Source: an uncultured bacterium (lineage in GTDB: Bacteria > Verrucomicrobiota > Kiritimatiellia > CAIKKV01). From it: a DNA stretch of 9,849 nt. The notes below the pieces were generated by a model, which was given only the letters and a program-made list of their open reading frames with translations, did not search any database and had not been told where the DNA came from. The stretch spans positions 1 to 9,849 of the forward strand of contig CAIKKV010000149.1 in NCBI GenBank assembly GCA_903828035.1. Direction: 5' to 3'. Of the stretch, positions 1 to 7,400 are shown in pieces (positions within the stretch are counted from its first letter, which is position 1; each line of letters starts with the position of its first letter). The translations under genes and the position numbers were made by a program.

Positions 1-41
1 CCGCAACGCCGACCCCCCGCTGGTAGGACCGCCGCCAGACT

Positions 42-56
42 GACGCATGCGGCGTC
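42..56. repeat. Small GC-rich inverted repeat in the left-edge non-coding stretch
   Basis: GACGC (42-46) and GCGTC (52-56) form a 5-bp perfect inverted repeat around a 5-base loop. It lies in the 132 bases beyond the stop of the leftward permease gene. No T-run follows on either strand, so I do not call it a terminator. A repeat this short can arise by chance in GC-rich DNA. I see no gene, RNA or other feature in positions 1-132. Confidence 0.2.
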
Positions 57-132
57 GCAGTAGCTCCGCCCTCCATTGCTTCGCGCAAATAGATGTCAGA
101 ACCGGTCGGTCACGGGAAAGTCCGACAGGTTG

Positions 133-1134
133 CTAGTCCTCTTCTGATGCCCAGAGGCCGGGGACGACCAGGGCCAGCATGGCGAGGGCGCTGAGGATGC
201 TGGACCAGGAGTGGCCATGCACGTGCTCCAGCTGCGGCGTCAGCGTGGCAAGCGAGGTGGCGCCCGCCCAGGCATCGGTGACCCACCCGGCGCCCAGCGC
301 GCTGGCGGCGATGGCCAGCAGGTAAAGGAGCGTGCCGAGGCGGCCGATTTTCGTCCAGAGGGTGGTGATGGTGGCGGCGTTGGTGGCCGGCCCCGCCACC
401 AGGAAGACGAGCGCCGCGCCCGGGGAGAAGCCCATGTGGATGAAGCCCACGGCCAGGGGGATCGACGCCGTGGAGCAGACGTAGAGCGGAATGCCGACGG
501 CCAGCATGATGGCGTAGGAGCTCCACACGTCCGGCACGCGGTCCTGGAAATAGCCCGGCGGCACGAGCACGGTCATCAGGCCGGCCAGGAGAATGCCCAG
601 CAGGAACGGGCGGGCCATGTCGCGCGGCAGGGTGATGAAGCCATGCTCCCAGACCCGCTTCCACCAGGGCGCCATCGTCAGGCCGGGCGCGGCTTCCTCT
701 TTTCCGGCCGCTCTGGGCTCCGGGGGGTAGGCCCATTCCACCAGCACGCCCGCCAGGAGGCCGGAAAAGAAGGCCGCCGCCACCCGCACCACGCTCACGC
801 CCAGCCCCAGCAGCGAGTAGGTGATCGCGATGCTGTCCACCCCGGTCTGGGGGGTGGAGGCGAGAAAGGCGACCGTGGCCCCTCGGCTGGCGCCCTGCTT
901 GCGCAGCGAGAGGCCCACGGGGATGACCCCGCAGGAGCACAGCGGCAGGGGGACGCCGATCAGCGCGGACTTCAGGATCTGCCAGAGGCCGGGCTTGCCC
1001 ATGTGGCGGCGGACCCAGGCCGGAGTCAGGACGACCCGGATCAGCCCCGAGATCAGGAACCCCAGGAGCAGGTAGGGCGCCATGGCCGTGGTCACGGCCC
1101 AGCACGCCTGCAGGATGGAAAGCGGCAGATTCAT
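133..1134 (-). CDS. ArsP_1/DUF318-superfamily permease, SO_0444-type Cu/Zn efflux transporter
   Basis: A 333-residue polytopic inner-membrane protein with about eight hydrophobic segments in two halves. The halves are joined by a charged cytoplasmic loop (residues about 137-160, rich in Pro, Glu and Lys). Family hallmarks are visible. Residues 62-72 read PLPLCSCGVIP, a Cys-x-Cys inside a membrane segment. Residues 93-102 read STPQTGVDSI. The second half repeats the pattern with YVCSTASIPLA (218-228) and VAGPATNAATI (246-256). A His-rich stretch, HVHGH (304-308), before the last helix could bind metal. This family exports heavy metals, and members near SO_0444 are linked to Cu/Zn efflux; the substrate here is inferred. 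The ATG at 1134 fits the normal N-terminus, but no good Shine-Dalgarno precedes it. The gene stands alone, diverging from the GAF-protein gene, with no ArsR or MerR regulator in view. An ArsP-like organoarsenical exporter or YraQ-like permease is the alternative. Confidence 0.88.
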   Translation of the reverse strand: MNLPLSILQACWAVTTAMAPYLLLGFLISGLIRVVLTPAWVRRHMGKPGLWQILKSALIGVPLPLCSCGVIPVGLSLRKQGASRGATVAFLASTPQTGVDSIAITYSLLGLGVSVVRVAAAFFSGLLAGVLVEWAYPPEPRAAGKEEAAPGLTMAPWWKRVWEHGFITLPRDMARPFLLGILLAGLMTVLVPPGYFQDRVPDVWSSYAIMLAVGIPLYVCSTASIPLAVGFIHMGFSPGAALVFLVAGPATNAATITTLWTKIGRLGTLLYLLAIAASALGAGWVTDAWAGATSLATLTPQLEHVHGHSWSSILSALAMLALVVPGLWASEED

Positions 1135-1301
1135 TTCGTGTGATCAGTTTAGCGGCGCGCACGTGTTGACGCAAGCGGCTATGTGAGGGGCCGGCGGCGC
1201 CGCAGTCGTTCCTAAATTACAGACATACCGCTTGATTCGGGAGGGGCGCTTATGGGATTATCGCGGAATTGAGGATGTGCAATCAACCGGGCGGGGCGTG
1301 A

Positions 1302-1988
1302 ATGAGCTGTGCGATAGATCCCATGTTGGCGCTGGGCGAGGGGACGCTCCTCGGCAAGATGATCTGGCCGTGCATGGCGGTCCAGGTCGGGATGGTAATC
1401 CTGGCCGGGGTTGTCTGGCGTCTCCTGGTCCTGTTGCGGCGGAGCACCCGCGACTTGCTCGCCGCCAACGCGGAGTTGCGGAAAGAGAACGAGGCGCGCC
1501 GGGAGGCGGAAGTCCTGTTGAAGCTGCAGCGGGACCTGGCCGTGGCGCTCGGGGCCACATCGTCGATGCAGGAGTCCTTCAGCCGGTTGCTTGAAATGCT
1601 GCAGCGCATCCCGGGCGTGGATTGCGGCGGGGTCTACCTGGGCAATGACGGTGGAAGCTTCGATCTGGTGGCGCACCGGAATCTATCCGGGGCGTTTGTC
1701 GCCTCGTGTGCGCGGATCGAGCCGGGTTCGCCCCGCGACATGCTGATTCGGGGAACGCGCCTGTCTTCTTCATGCGATTTCGAAACGCTTTCCGCCGATG
1801 CCTTGCTGGAGGGGCTGCGATCCGTGCTGGTGGTGCCGGTGATCTATCAGTCCCGCGTGATCGCCGTCTTGAACATGGGATCCCGCACCGTTCAGGTCTT
1901 TCAGCCGCCGATGATTGCGGCGCTGGAGGCGGCCGCCGCCCACATTGGGGGCATTGTTGCTCGGTTGCGGGACCAGAAACCGGCCTGA
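1302..1988 (+). CDS. Membrane-anchored GAF-domain protein without an output domain
   Basis: A 228-residue protein in three parts. One transmembrane helix (about 21-45) is followed by a basic stop-transfer stretch. A charged coiled-coil segment follows (about 46-76, rich in Glu, Arg, Leu and Ala). A GAF domain fills the rest (about 77-222). The GAF call rests on the pattern DCGGVYL (107-113), DLVAHRNLSG (121-130) and a C-terminal half reading LRSVLVVPVIYQSRVIAVLN (172-191), then an amphipathic helix. This is the GAF type common in sensor histidine kinases and diguanylate cyclases, where a PAS, HisKA or GGDEF domain normally follows. Here translation stops about six residues after the GAF helix. 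It may be a stand-alone sensory subunit or the remnant of a larger sensor. The ligand cannot be read from the sequence. The start at 1302 has only a weak GGGCGGGG upstream; ATGs at 1323 and 1359 are alternatives that keep the helix whole or nearly so. A link to the divergent metal permease is possible but unproven. Confidence 0.78.
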   Translation: MSCAIDPMLALGEGTLLGKMIWPCMAVQVGMVILAGVVWRLLVLLRRSTRDLLAANAELRKENEARREAEVLLKLQRDLAVALGATSSMQESFSRLLEMLQRIPGVDCGGVYLGNDGGSFDLVAHRNLSGAFVASCARIEPGSPRDMLIRGTRLSSSCDFETLSADALLEGLRSVLVVPVIYQSRVIAVLNMGSRTVQVFQPPMIAALEAAAAHIGGIVARLRDQKPA

Positions 1989-2005
1989 AGCCGTCTTGAA
2001 TAGAT

Positions 2006-2079
2006 CGGGGTCGGGAGTGACCGGAATCTCTGACCGAGTCAGGAAGTCAGAGGGGATGCGTTTCCGGGTCCCGACCCCG
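2006..2079. repeat. Nested REP/MITE-like palindrome
   Basis: This element can fold almost end to end. The outer arms CGGGGTCGGGA (2006-2016) and TCCCGACCCCG (2069-2079) pair perfectly over 11 bp. After a 4-versus-1-base asymmetric bulge, CCGGAA (2021-2026) pairs with TTCCGG (2062-2067). Within that, CTCTGAC (2028-2034) pairs with GTCAGAG (2046-2052) around an 11-base loop. It lies 17 bases past the stop of the GAF gene, between convergent genes. Such long nested hairpins in intergenic sites are typical of REP sequences mobilised by RAYT transposases, or of small MITEs. No transposase and no clear target-site duplication are visible here. Confidence 0.6.
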
Positions 2080-2096
2080 TTGAGGCTTTTTTGTTT
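2006..2096 (+). terminator. Possible intrinsic terminator made from the palindrome and a T-run
   Basis: The long hairpin at 2006-2079 is followed, after seven bases, by TTTTTTGTTT (2087-2096) on the plus strand. This could stop transcription of the GAF gene. The gap between stem and T-run is longer than in a classic terminator, so the activity is uncertain. From 2097 to 2196 I see only GC-rich sequence with short inverted repeats (for example GGCGG 2117-2121 with CCGCC 2125-2129, and GGGG 2176-2179 with CCCC 2184-2187). None has a T-run for the leftward gluQ transcript. Confidence 0.4.
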
Positions 2097-2196
2097 CGAC
2101 AGGGGCCATCCTACACGGCGGAGCCCGCCGCCTCCATGGGGTCTTCTTCTATCGGGCCCGGCAGGAGGGGGGCTAGGGGTTCTCCCCCGCCCGGTA

Positions 2197-3117
2197 TCAG
2201 CGGCGCCAGCTCAGCGCGCTTCCGCTCCACTCCAGCACCTGGTCCCGTGTGCGGACCTGTTCCCATTTAAATGACGCCACCAGATCGCCGGGCGAAACGG
2301 GATCCGCCGTCGGGCGCAGCCCGCCGACGTGGGCCAGGAGGCCGACCAGCGCCGGGGCCGGCAGGTGGCGGCGAAGCGTGTCCGCGCCGACCGCGCCATG
2401 GAACTTGGCGAACTTCTCCCCGTGCGGCTCCAGCAGCAGCAGGTGATGGCGGTAGGCCGGCGGGGGGAAGTCCAGCAGCCGGTAAAGCGCCGCCTGCGCC
2501 GCGGTGAAGGGCGCAATGTCCCGCCCGCGGACGATCCGCGTCACGCCGGCGGCGGCATCGTCGGCCACCACGGCCAGCGGATAGGTCACCGAGCCGTCCT
2601 TGCGCCGCACCACGGGATCGCCCGCCTCGCGGCCGGGCCACTGGGATAAATCGAGGCCGGATTCGTCGGTCAGCGTGATCTCGATGCCGTCCAGGGTGCA
2701 GCGGATGTTTTCCGTGCAGGCGCGCCAATCGGCAAGGGGGCGGCCGCGGCAGGTTCCCGGATAGACCAGCGAGCCGTCCGGCAGGGTGCGGCAAATTTTG
2801 CGAAGGCGGGCCTTGGCGCAGGAGCAGGGGTAGAGGCGGCCCAGCGCCTGGAGCCGGTCCAGGGCGGCCGTGTGGCGGGCCGCCTGTCCGGCCTGGAACT
2901 CCAGCTCGTCCCAGTCGAGGCCGAACCAGGTCAGGTCCTCGATCAGCCCGTCCCGCCACTCCGCCGTGGCCCGCTGGGGGTCGATGTCCTCGATGCGGAG
3001 GAGGAAGCGGCTTCCGCGCGAGCGGGCGTCCAGCCAGGCCAGCAGGCCGGCCAGCAGCGTGCCGGGATGGGCGCGGCCCGAGGCGGAGGGAGCGAAGCGG
3101 CAGCGTTCAACGGTCAT
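2197..3117 (-). CDS. gluQ: Glutamyl-queuosine tRNA(Asp) synthetase
   Basis: A 306-residue paralogue of glutamyl-tRNA synthetase that lacks the anticodon-binding domain. Family enzymes activate glutamate without tRNA and attach it to queuosine at position 34 of tRNA(Asp). From the ATG at 3117, residues 7-14 read RFAPSASG, HPGTL (17-21) is the HIGH-type motif, and RIEDIDPQR (41-49) is characteristic. A zinc site Cys98-x-Cys100, Tyr119, Cys123 matches the GluQ pattern. Residues 169-187 contain RRKDGSVTYPLAVVADD, and IVRGRDI follows at 195-201. The KMSKS-like loop is degenerate, reading EKFAKF around 234-239. Length equals the usual GluQ (about 300). I chose ATG 3117 because it puts RFAPS at the normal distance from the N-terminus. 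A TTG at 3153 would give 318 residues and overlap the hydrolase stop (TTGA), suggesting translational coupling if used. The gene is downstream of the hydrolase in the same operon. The annotation is secure; only the start is uncertain. Confidence 0.92.
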   Translation of the reverse strand: MTVERCRFAPSASGRAHPGTLLAGLLAWLDARSRGSRFLLRIEDIDPQRATAEWRDGLIEDLTWFGLDWDELEFQAGQAARHTAALDRLQALGRLYPCSCAKARLRKICRTLPDGSLVYPGTCRGRPLADWRACTENIRCTLDGIEITLTDESGLDLSQWPGREAGDPVVRRKDGSVTYPLAVVADDAAAGVTRIVRGRDIAPFTAAQAALYRLLDFPPPAYRHHLLLLEPHGEKFAKFHGAVGADTLRRHLPAPALVGLLAHVGGLRPTADPVSPGDLVASFKWEQVRTRDQVLEWSGSALSWRR

Positions 3118-3149
3118 GGCGGTTAAGGTAGCGGGAGGTTGGGCGCCAG

Positions 3150-4136
3150 TCAAGAAGGCAGCAGGCCGTGGCGCTGGAAAAAGGCGAGGGCGGTTTGGCG
3201 CCAGTCGTCCGGGAGGCGGGCCACATAGGACTCGTGGCCGATGCCCGCAAACTCGCGGAACTCCTTGTGCTCGGAGGCGACGGCGTTGAAGACCCGCCGG
3301 GCATCCTGGGGCCGGGCGCGGACATCGGCGGCGCCCTGGAGGAAGAGGCTGGGGCAGGTGACGGAGCGGGCGTAGTCGGCCGGGTTATGGCGGAAGGCGT
3401 TGAAGCCGAACTGGCGGCCGCCCCAGAAGACCAGCAGGTGGGCGTTGGGGAAGGCCGGCAAGCGCATCAGGGAAAAGCGGTTCATGGCCGTCCGGAGCAT
3501 GGAGTCGAAAACCGATTCCAGGACGATGGCGTCGGGCTTGACGCCGGGCTCCTTGCGGATGGCCCTGAGGATGGCGGCCGAGCCCATGGACTGGCCGAAG
3601 AGGATGAGCCTGGAGTCCGGGAAGCGGGCCTGGGCATAGCGGTAGGCGGCGGCCACGTCCTTGCCCTCGTGGACCCCCAGGGTGGTGTGGGAGGCGGAGG
3701 ATTCCCCGGAGCCGCGGAAGTCCACGAGCAGGCAGGAGAGGCCCAGGCCGTGGAAGACGGCCGCCTCGGGCAGGAGGGAGGATTTGTCGAGGGCGTAGCC
3801 ATGGAACAGGATGACCAGCGAGCCGGCGTGCCGGCCCGGGCAGAGCCAGGCGCCCAGCTCGTGGCCGGAGGCGGTGGGGATGGTCGCCTGCTCGTAGAGG
3901 AGGGCGAAATCGGCGGGCGTCTGCGTTCCGGCCGGGCGCGGCACGTTGACGCCTTCGAAGAGGACGGCGGCCTTCTGGAGGGCGCTTAGCGCATGGGGGA
4001 ATTGTGTCTGGGTGCCCCGGAAGGAATAGTGGAGGAGGGACCGGGCATGGTTCCAGGCCAGGATGTTGAGCGCCACGAAACTGCATGCCAACACAAGTCC
4101 GAATCCGGCCAGCAGGCGAATGACAAGTTCAGACAT
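3150..4136 (-). CDS. Membrane-anchored alpha/beta hydrolase (serine hydrolase)
   Basis: A 328-residue protein with an N-terminal transmembrane helix (about 5-28), followed by an alpha/beta-hydrolase fold. Catalytic features are clear. The oxyanion-side HG motif is at LFHGYALD (110-117). Residues 139-146 read DFRGSGES. The nucleophile elbow GQSMGS (181-186) carries Ser183. The acid is Asp271, in QGAAD (267-271), and the base is His301, in GIGHES (298-303). The order and spacing match prolyl-oligopeptidase/BAAT-like and YfhR-like hydrolases attached to the inner membrane. The substrate is unknown; an esterase, thioesterase or acylhydrolase is plausible. The ATG at 4136 is supported by AAGGA (4149-4145) eight bases upstream and by a consensus-like promoter. 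The stop (3152-3150) lies 32 bases before the preferred gluQ start, so the two genes form an operon. No functional link with tRNA modification is evident. Confidence 0.87.
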   Translation of the reverse strand: MSELVIRLLAGFGLVLACSFVALNILAWNHARSLLHYSFRGTQTQFPHALSALQKAAVLFEGVNVPRPAGTQTPADFALLYEQATIPTASGHELGAWLCPGRHAGSLVILFHGYALDKSSLLPEAAVFHGLGLSCLLVDFRGSGESSASHTTLGVHEGKDVAAAYRYAQARFPDSRLILFGQSMGSAAILRAIRKEPGVKPDAIVLESVFDSMLRTAMNRFSLMRLPAFPNAHLLVFWGGRQFGFNAFRHNPADYARSVTCPSLFLQGAADVRARPQDARRVFNAVASEHKEFREFAGIGHESYVARLPDDWRQTALAFFQRHGLLPS

Positions 4137-4161
4137 ATAAAACGTCCTTGTTTACGGTGTC

Positions 4162-4190
4162 AGTATAGCCGGAGTAAGATAAAAGGTCAA
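4162..4190 (-). promoter_or_regulatory. Sigma70-type promoter for the hydrolase-gluQ operon
   Basis: On the minus strand, TTGACC (4190-4185) and TATACT (4167-4162) are separated by exactly 17 bases. Each box matches five of six consensus positions. Transcription would begin near 4155, leaving a leader of about 20 bases that carries the AAGGA ribosome binding site. No hairpin is visible in so short a leader. Confidence 0.72.
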
Positions 4191-4196
4191 TAACAC

Positions 4197-4232
4197 TCGA
4201 TTGTTCTTAACCCTTCGGCTAAGAAAAATCGA
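4197..4232. promoter_or_regulatory. 36-nt near-perfect palindrome between divergent promoters
   Basis: TCGATT (4197-4202) pairs with AATCGA (4227-4232), and TTCTTA (4204-4209) pairs with TAAGAA (4220-4225). Two further C-G pairs (4211-4212 with 4217-4218) close on a four-base centre. Only two mismatched positions interrupt 14 base pairs. It lies directly upstream of the -35 box of the leftward promoter (4190) and 32 bases upstream of the rightward -35 (4265), outside both predicted transcripts. No T-run follows on either strand. An operator for a dimeric or tetrameric regulator, or a cruciform-forming site, is the best reading. No known operator family is recognised. Confidence 0.55.
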
Positions 4233-4264
4233 ACCGCGTACTAAGTGTTTATCATGAGATTTCT

Positions 4265-4293
4265 TTGACACGCAAACCGTTTTGTCATAAATT
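4265..4293 (+). promoter_or_regulatory. Sigma70-type promoter for the giant secreted protein
   Basis: A perfect TTGACA (4265-4270) is followed, 17 bases later, by TAAATT (4288-4293), which matches four of six -10 positions. An alternative -10, CATAAA at 4286-4291, gives a 15-base spacer. Transcription would start near 4300, leaving a leader of about 130 bases before the ATG at 4432. Confidence 0.55.
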
Positions 4294-4310
4294 GAGTTAC
4301 ATTGTTTTGT

Positions 4311-4342
4311 TTGTCATGTGTTCGGCGTTTCCTGCATGACAA
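4311..4342 (+). promoter_or_regulatory. Inverted repeat in the presumed leader of the giant gene
   Basis: TTGTCATG (4311-4318) and CATGACAA (4335-4342) form a perfect 8-bp inverted repeat with a 16-base loop. A further U-G wobble pair is possible in RNA. It starts about ten bases after the predicted transcription start. It could be a 5'-end stabilising hairpin or a DNA operator. No T-run follows, so it is not an attenuator by itself. Confidence 0.4.
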
Positions 4343-4400
4343 GGGCCAGAACTTCCGTAGAAGTGCACGTGTCCCGCACGAAGACAAAGCAAAACGGGGC

Positions 4401-4428
4401 TATTTATTCAGTTATTTATTAAGGGGGG
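4401..4428 (+). promoter_or_regulatory. AT-rich direct repeat and ribosome binding site that fix the start at 4432
   Basis: TATTTATT occurs twice (4401-4408 and 4413-4420), immediately before the Shine-Dalgarno-like AAGGGGGG (4421-4428), which is three bases from the ATG at 4432. The AU-rich stretch should be unstructured and may act as a ribosome standby site. The next in-frame ATG (4465) would give a more ordinary 30-residue signal peptide but has no such site upstream, so 4432 is preferred. Confidence 0.6.
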
Positions 4429-4431
4429 CTC

Positions 4432-7400
4432 ATGATTACGACCACTGGCTTTGTATCCCAAACGATGCGTGCGACCAAACCCCGGTACATCCCCCTGGGT
4501 GTCGCGTGCGTGATTTCCTGCCTCAGCCTGTTGGCGCCGCACTCGGCCTGGGCCGTCTTTACGGGGCCTACCGGCTCAAACCTTACCGTATTGGGCACGA
4601 ACGGCATCTTACCCATCGCCAGCGGGGCGGCGGCCTCCAAGGCCAATGGCACGGATTTCGGGGTTTGCGCTCCGGGCACTCTCCGCACCAACACGCTATA
4701 CCTGTTTAATGATGGCATTGGGCCGCTACTCGAGTTTAGCAGCATTGTGACGAATGGGGCGGGCTTCACGATCACAGGCATGCCCATGTCGGTGGTGTAT
4801 AACGCCAAGGCCCCCTTCACGGTGGTTTATGGTTCCGCGACCACCGGCAGCAACGCGGCTGATTTGGTGATCAATATCAAGGCAACGATTGCCACCGGCG
4901 CCGGTGTCAATTATACCGTGCCTACCGCCTACACGATCAAGCTCGCGGGCTCGGTGGGAGCGCCGGTCTTTGAGATCAGCACCAACCGCGGCGCGTTCGC
5001 GGGCGGCAACACGATCACCGTCACCAACGGCAACTTTGGCAACATCACCGACGTGCTGGTGGGTGGGGTGCAGGCCGTACTCGGCGCGCATGGCGCAAAT
5101 TGGTTTACGATCACGCTGCCGGCCACGGGCTCGGCGGGCGTGAAGGACATTGTGGTACAGACCTCCGACAACGGCGCGATCACGCTGGCGGGTGCGTATA
5201 CGGTCAATCCGGCGGGCGTGATTGGATGGACGGACTACGGGCCTAGCGTCTGGACGAATCTGGGCGATGGCATGAACGAGGCTGTGTGGGCCTTGGCGCA
5301 TGACGGGACGAATCTGTACGCGGGCGGGTCTTTCACAACGGCCGGCGGCGTGCCGGCCGCGAATGTGGCGAAGTGGGATGCGGCATCGGGCGCCTGGACG
5401 AATCTGGGCGCCGGCATGGCCGGCTGGGTGCGCGCCTTGGCGTATGACGGGACGAATCTGTACGCGGGCGGTGATTTCACGAATGCGGGCGGCGTTTCGG
5501 CGAACTATGTGGCGAAGTGGAATGGCACGTGTTGGACGAATCTGGGCCTCGGCGTGGCCGGCGGGGTGAGTGCCTTGGCGTATGACGGAACGAAGCTATA
5601 CGCGGGCGGGGCGTTCACGACTGCGGGCGGCGTTTCGGCGAACTATGTGGCGAAGTGGGATGCGGCGTCGGGCGCCTGGACGAATCTGGGCGCCGGAATG
5701 AACAGCCATGTGTATGCCTTGGCGCATGACGGGACGAACCTGTATGCGGGCGGGTGGTTCACGTATGCGGACCGCGAACCGGCCAAACGTGTGGCGAAGT
5801 GGGATGTGGCGTCGGGGGCTTGGTCGAATCTGGGCAGCGGCGTGAGCAACGCGGCTGGCCTCCAGGCCTACGTGTATGACTTGGCGTATGACGGGACGAA
5901 TCTATTCGTGGGCGGGGATTTCACGAATGCGGGTGGACTTTCGGCCAATTATATGGCGACGTGGGATGCGGCGACGGGTTCCTGGACCAATCTGGGTATC
6001 GGCATGGATCGCGAAGTGTACGCCTTGGCGCATGACGGAGCAAACCTGTATGCGGGCGGGTTGTTCACGCATGCGGGTGGCCTTTCGGCCAATTATGTGG
6101 CGAAGCGGGATGCGGCATCGGGCGCCTGGACGAATCTGGGCGCCGGCATGGACGACTGGGTGTTTGCCTTGGCGCCTGTCGGGACGAATCTGTATGCGGG
6201 CGGGTATTTCACGACTGCGGGCGGCGTGTCGGCCCAGCATGTGGCGAAGTGGGGGCCGGCAGTTACCGTTAATTCCGGCGTGGCGCCCGCTTCCGGCGCC
6301 TTCGCCGGCGGCTATACGGTGACGATCATCGGGTCCAACCTCGGCAATGGCTCCGACATCACCAATGTGACGATCTGCGGCGTGAAGGCAACTGTCCTGC
6401 CGGGGCAGTCGGCCACGCAGGTCGTGGTGACGGCCGGTGTTTCCGGTTCGGCCGGGCTTGGCGATGTGCGCGTGTTCTCGACGAGCTTCGGCGAGACGGT
6501 GAAGAGCACGGCCTTCACTTACCTGCCCCCGGGGCTGCAGGTGCGGGGCGTCAATGGCGCGAGGATCGCCAGCGGCGCCGGTGTCTCGCTGCTGAACGGC
6601 ACGCAGTTCGCCCCGATCATCCTTGGCGCGATCGTCACCAACACCTTCAGCATCACCAACAACGGCACGGGGCTTTTGACCATTAGCGAATATAGGACGA
6701 ATGGGACAGACAGGACGTGTTTTTCGATCGCGGGAGTCCCCGCCACGGTGCCGGTGGGCGGGGTGAGCCCGTTCACGGTGGCCTATTCCCCCTCCGCGGC
6801 GGGCAGTCACACAGCCGCGCTGGTCATCAGCAACAATTCGTTGACCGCTTCCTATATCATTAACCTGGCAGGCTCGTGCTGTCAGCTTTCGGCCAATACG
6901 GGCCCGTTCGCGGGCGGCAATACGATCACCATCACCAACGGCAGCTTCGGCAGCATTACCAACGTATTGGTGGGAGGGGTGCGGGCCACGCTGGGCGCGC
7001 ATGGCGCGAACGGGTTCACGATCACGCTGCCGGCCACGGGCTCGGCGGGCGTGAAAGATATCGTGGTGCAGACCTCTGACAACGGCGACATCACGCTGAC
7101 GGGGGCCTATACGGTCAACCTGGCAGGCCTGATTGGCGTTGACGCCGAACCCGCCGCCTGGACGAATCTGGGTGACGGCGTGAATGACGCGGTGTATGCG
7201 CTCGTTCCTGCCACCAATAACGTCCTGTACGCCGGCGGATTATTTTTGGAGGCGGGTGGCACTCCGGCGAACCGTGTCGCTCAATGGAATGGGAGCAGTT
7301 GGACCAACCTGGGTTCCGGCATGAATAATCACGTCTTTGCGCTGGCAAGAAGTACGAACGCAGTCTTGTACGCTGGCGGATGGTTCACGACGGCGGGCGG

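Noticed and set aside
1..132. Possible end of a neighbouring gene at the left edge
   Set aside because: I found no frame with recognisable protein content or motif in this short segment.
211..1143. 310-residue plus-strand open frame opposite the permease
   Set aside because: Charged low-complexity composition with no recognisable domain; antisense shadow of the permease.
1166..1171. TTGACG as a -35 box for the GAF gene
   Set aside because: No -10-like sequence lies 16-18 bases downstream; the region there is GC-only.
110..1174. 354-residue open frame on the minus strand overlapping the permease
   Set aside because: Its translation is low-complexity Pro, Arg, Gly and His, typical of a shifted frame in GC-rich DNA. 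The 133-1134 frame has clear membrane segments and family motifs.
1194..1203. Perfect 10-bp palindrome GCGGCGCCGC in the permease/GAF intergenic region
   Set aside because: Low-complexity GC sequence of this kind is expected by chance in a GC-rich genome, and nothing around it supports an operator.
3168..3989. 273-residue plus-strand open frame opposite the hydrolase
   Set aside because: Gly/Glu/Ala-rich shadow caused by codon bias; the hydrolase on the other strand has a full catalytic triad.
4432..4560. Lipoprotein signal at the giant protein N-terminus (Cys26 or Cys30)
   Set aside because: Residues before each Cys (GVA and VIS) do not fit a lipobox well, while AWA at 39-41 is a good signal peptidase I site.
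5902..7002. 366-residue minus-strand open frame inside the giant gene
   Set aside because: Its apparent internal repeats are the reverse reading of the propeller DNA repeats. There is no ribosome site and no domain.
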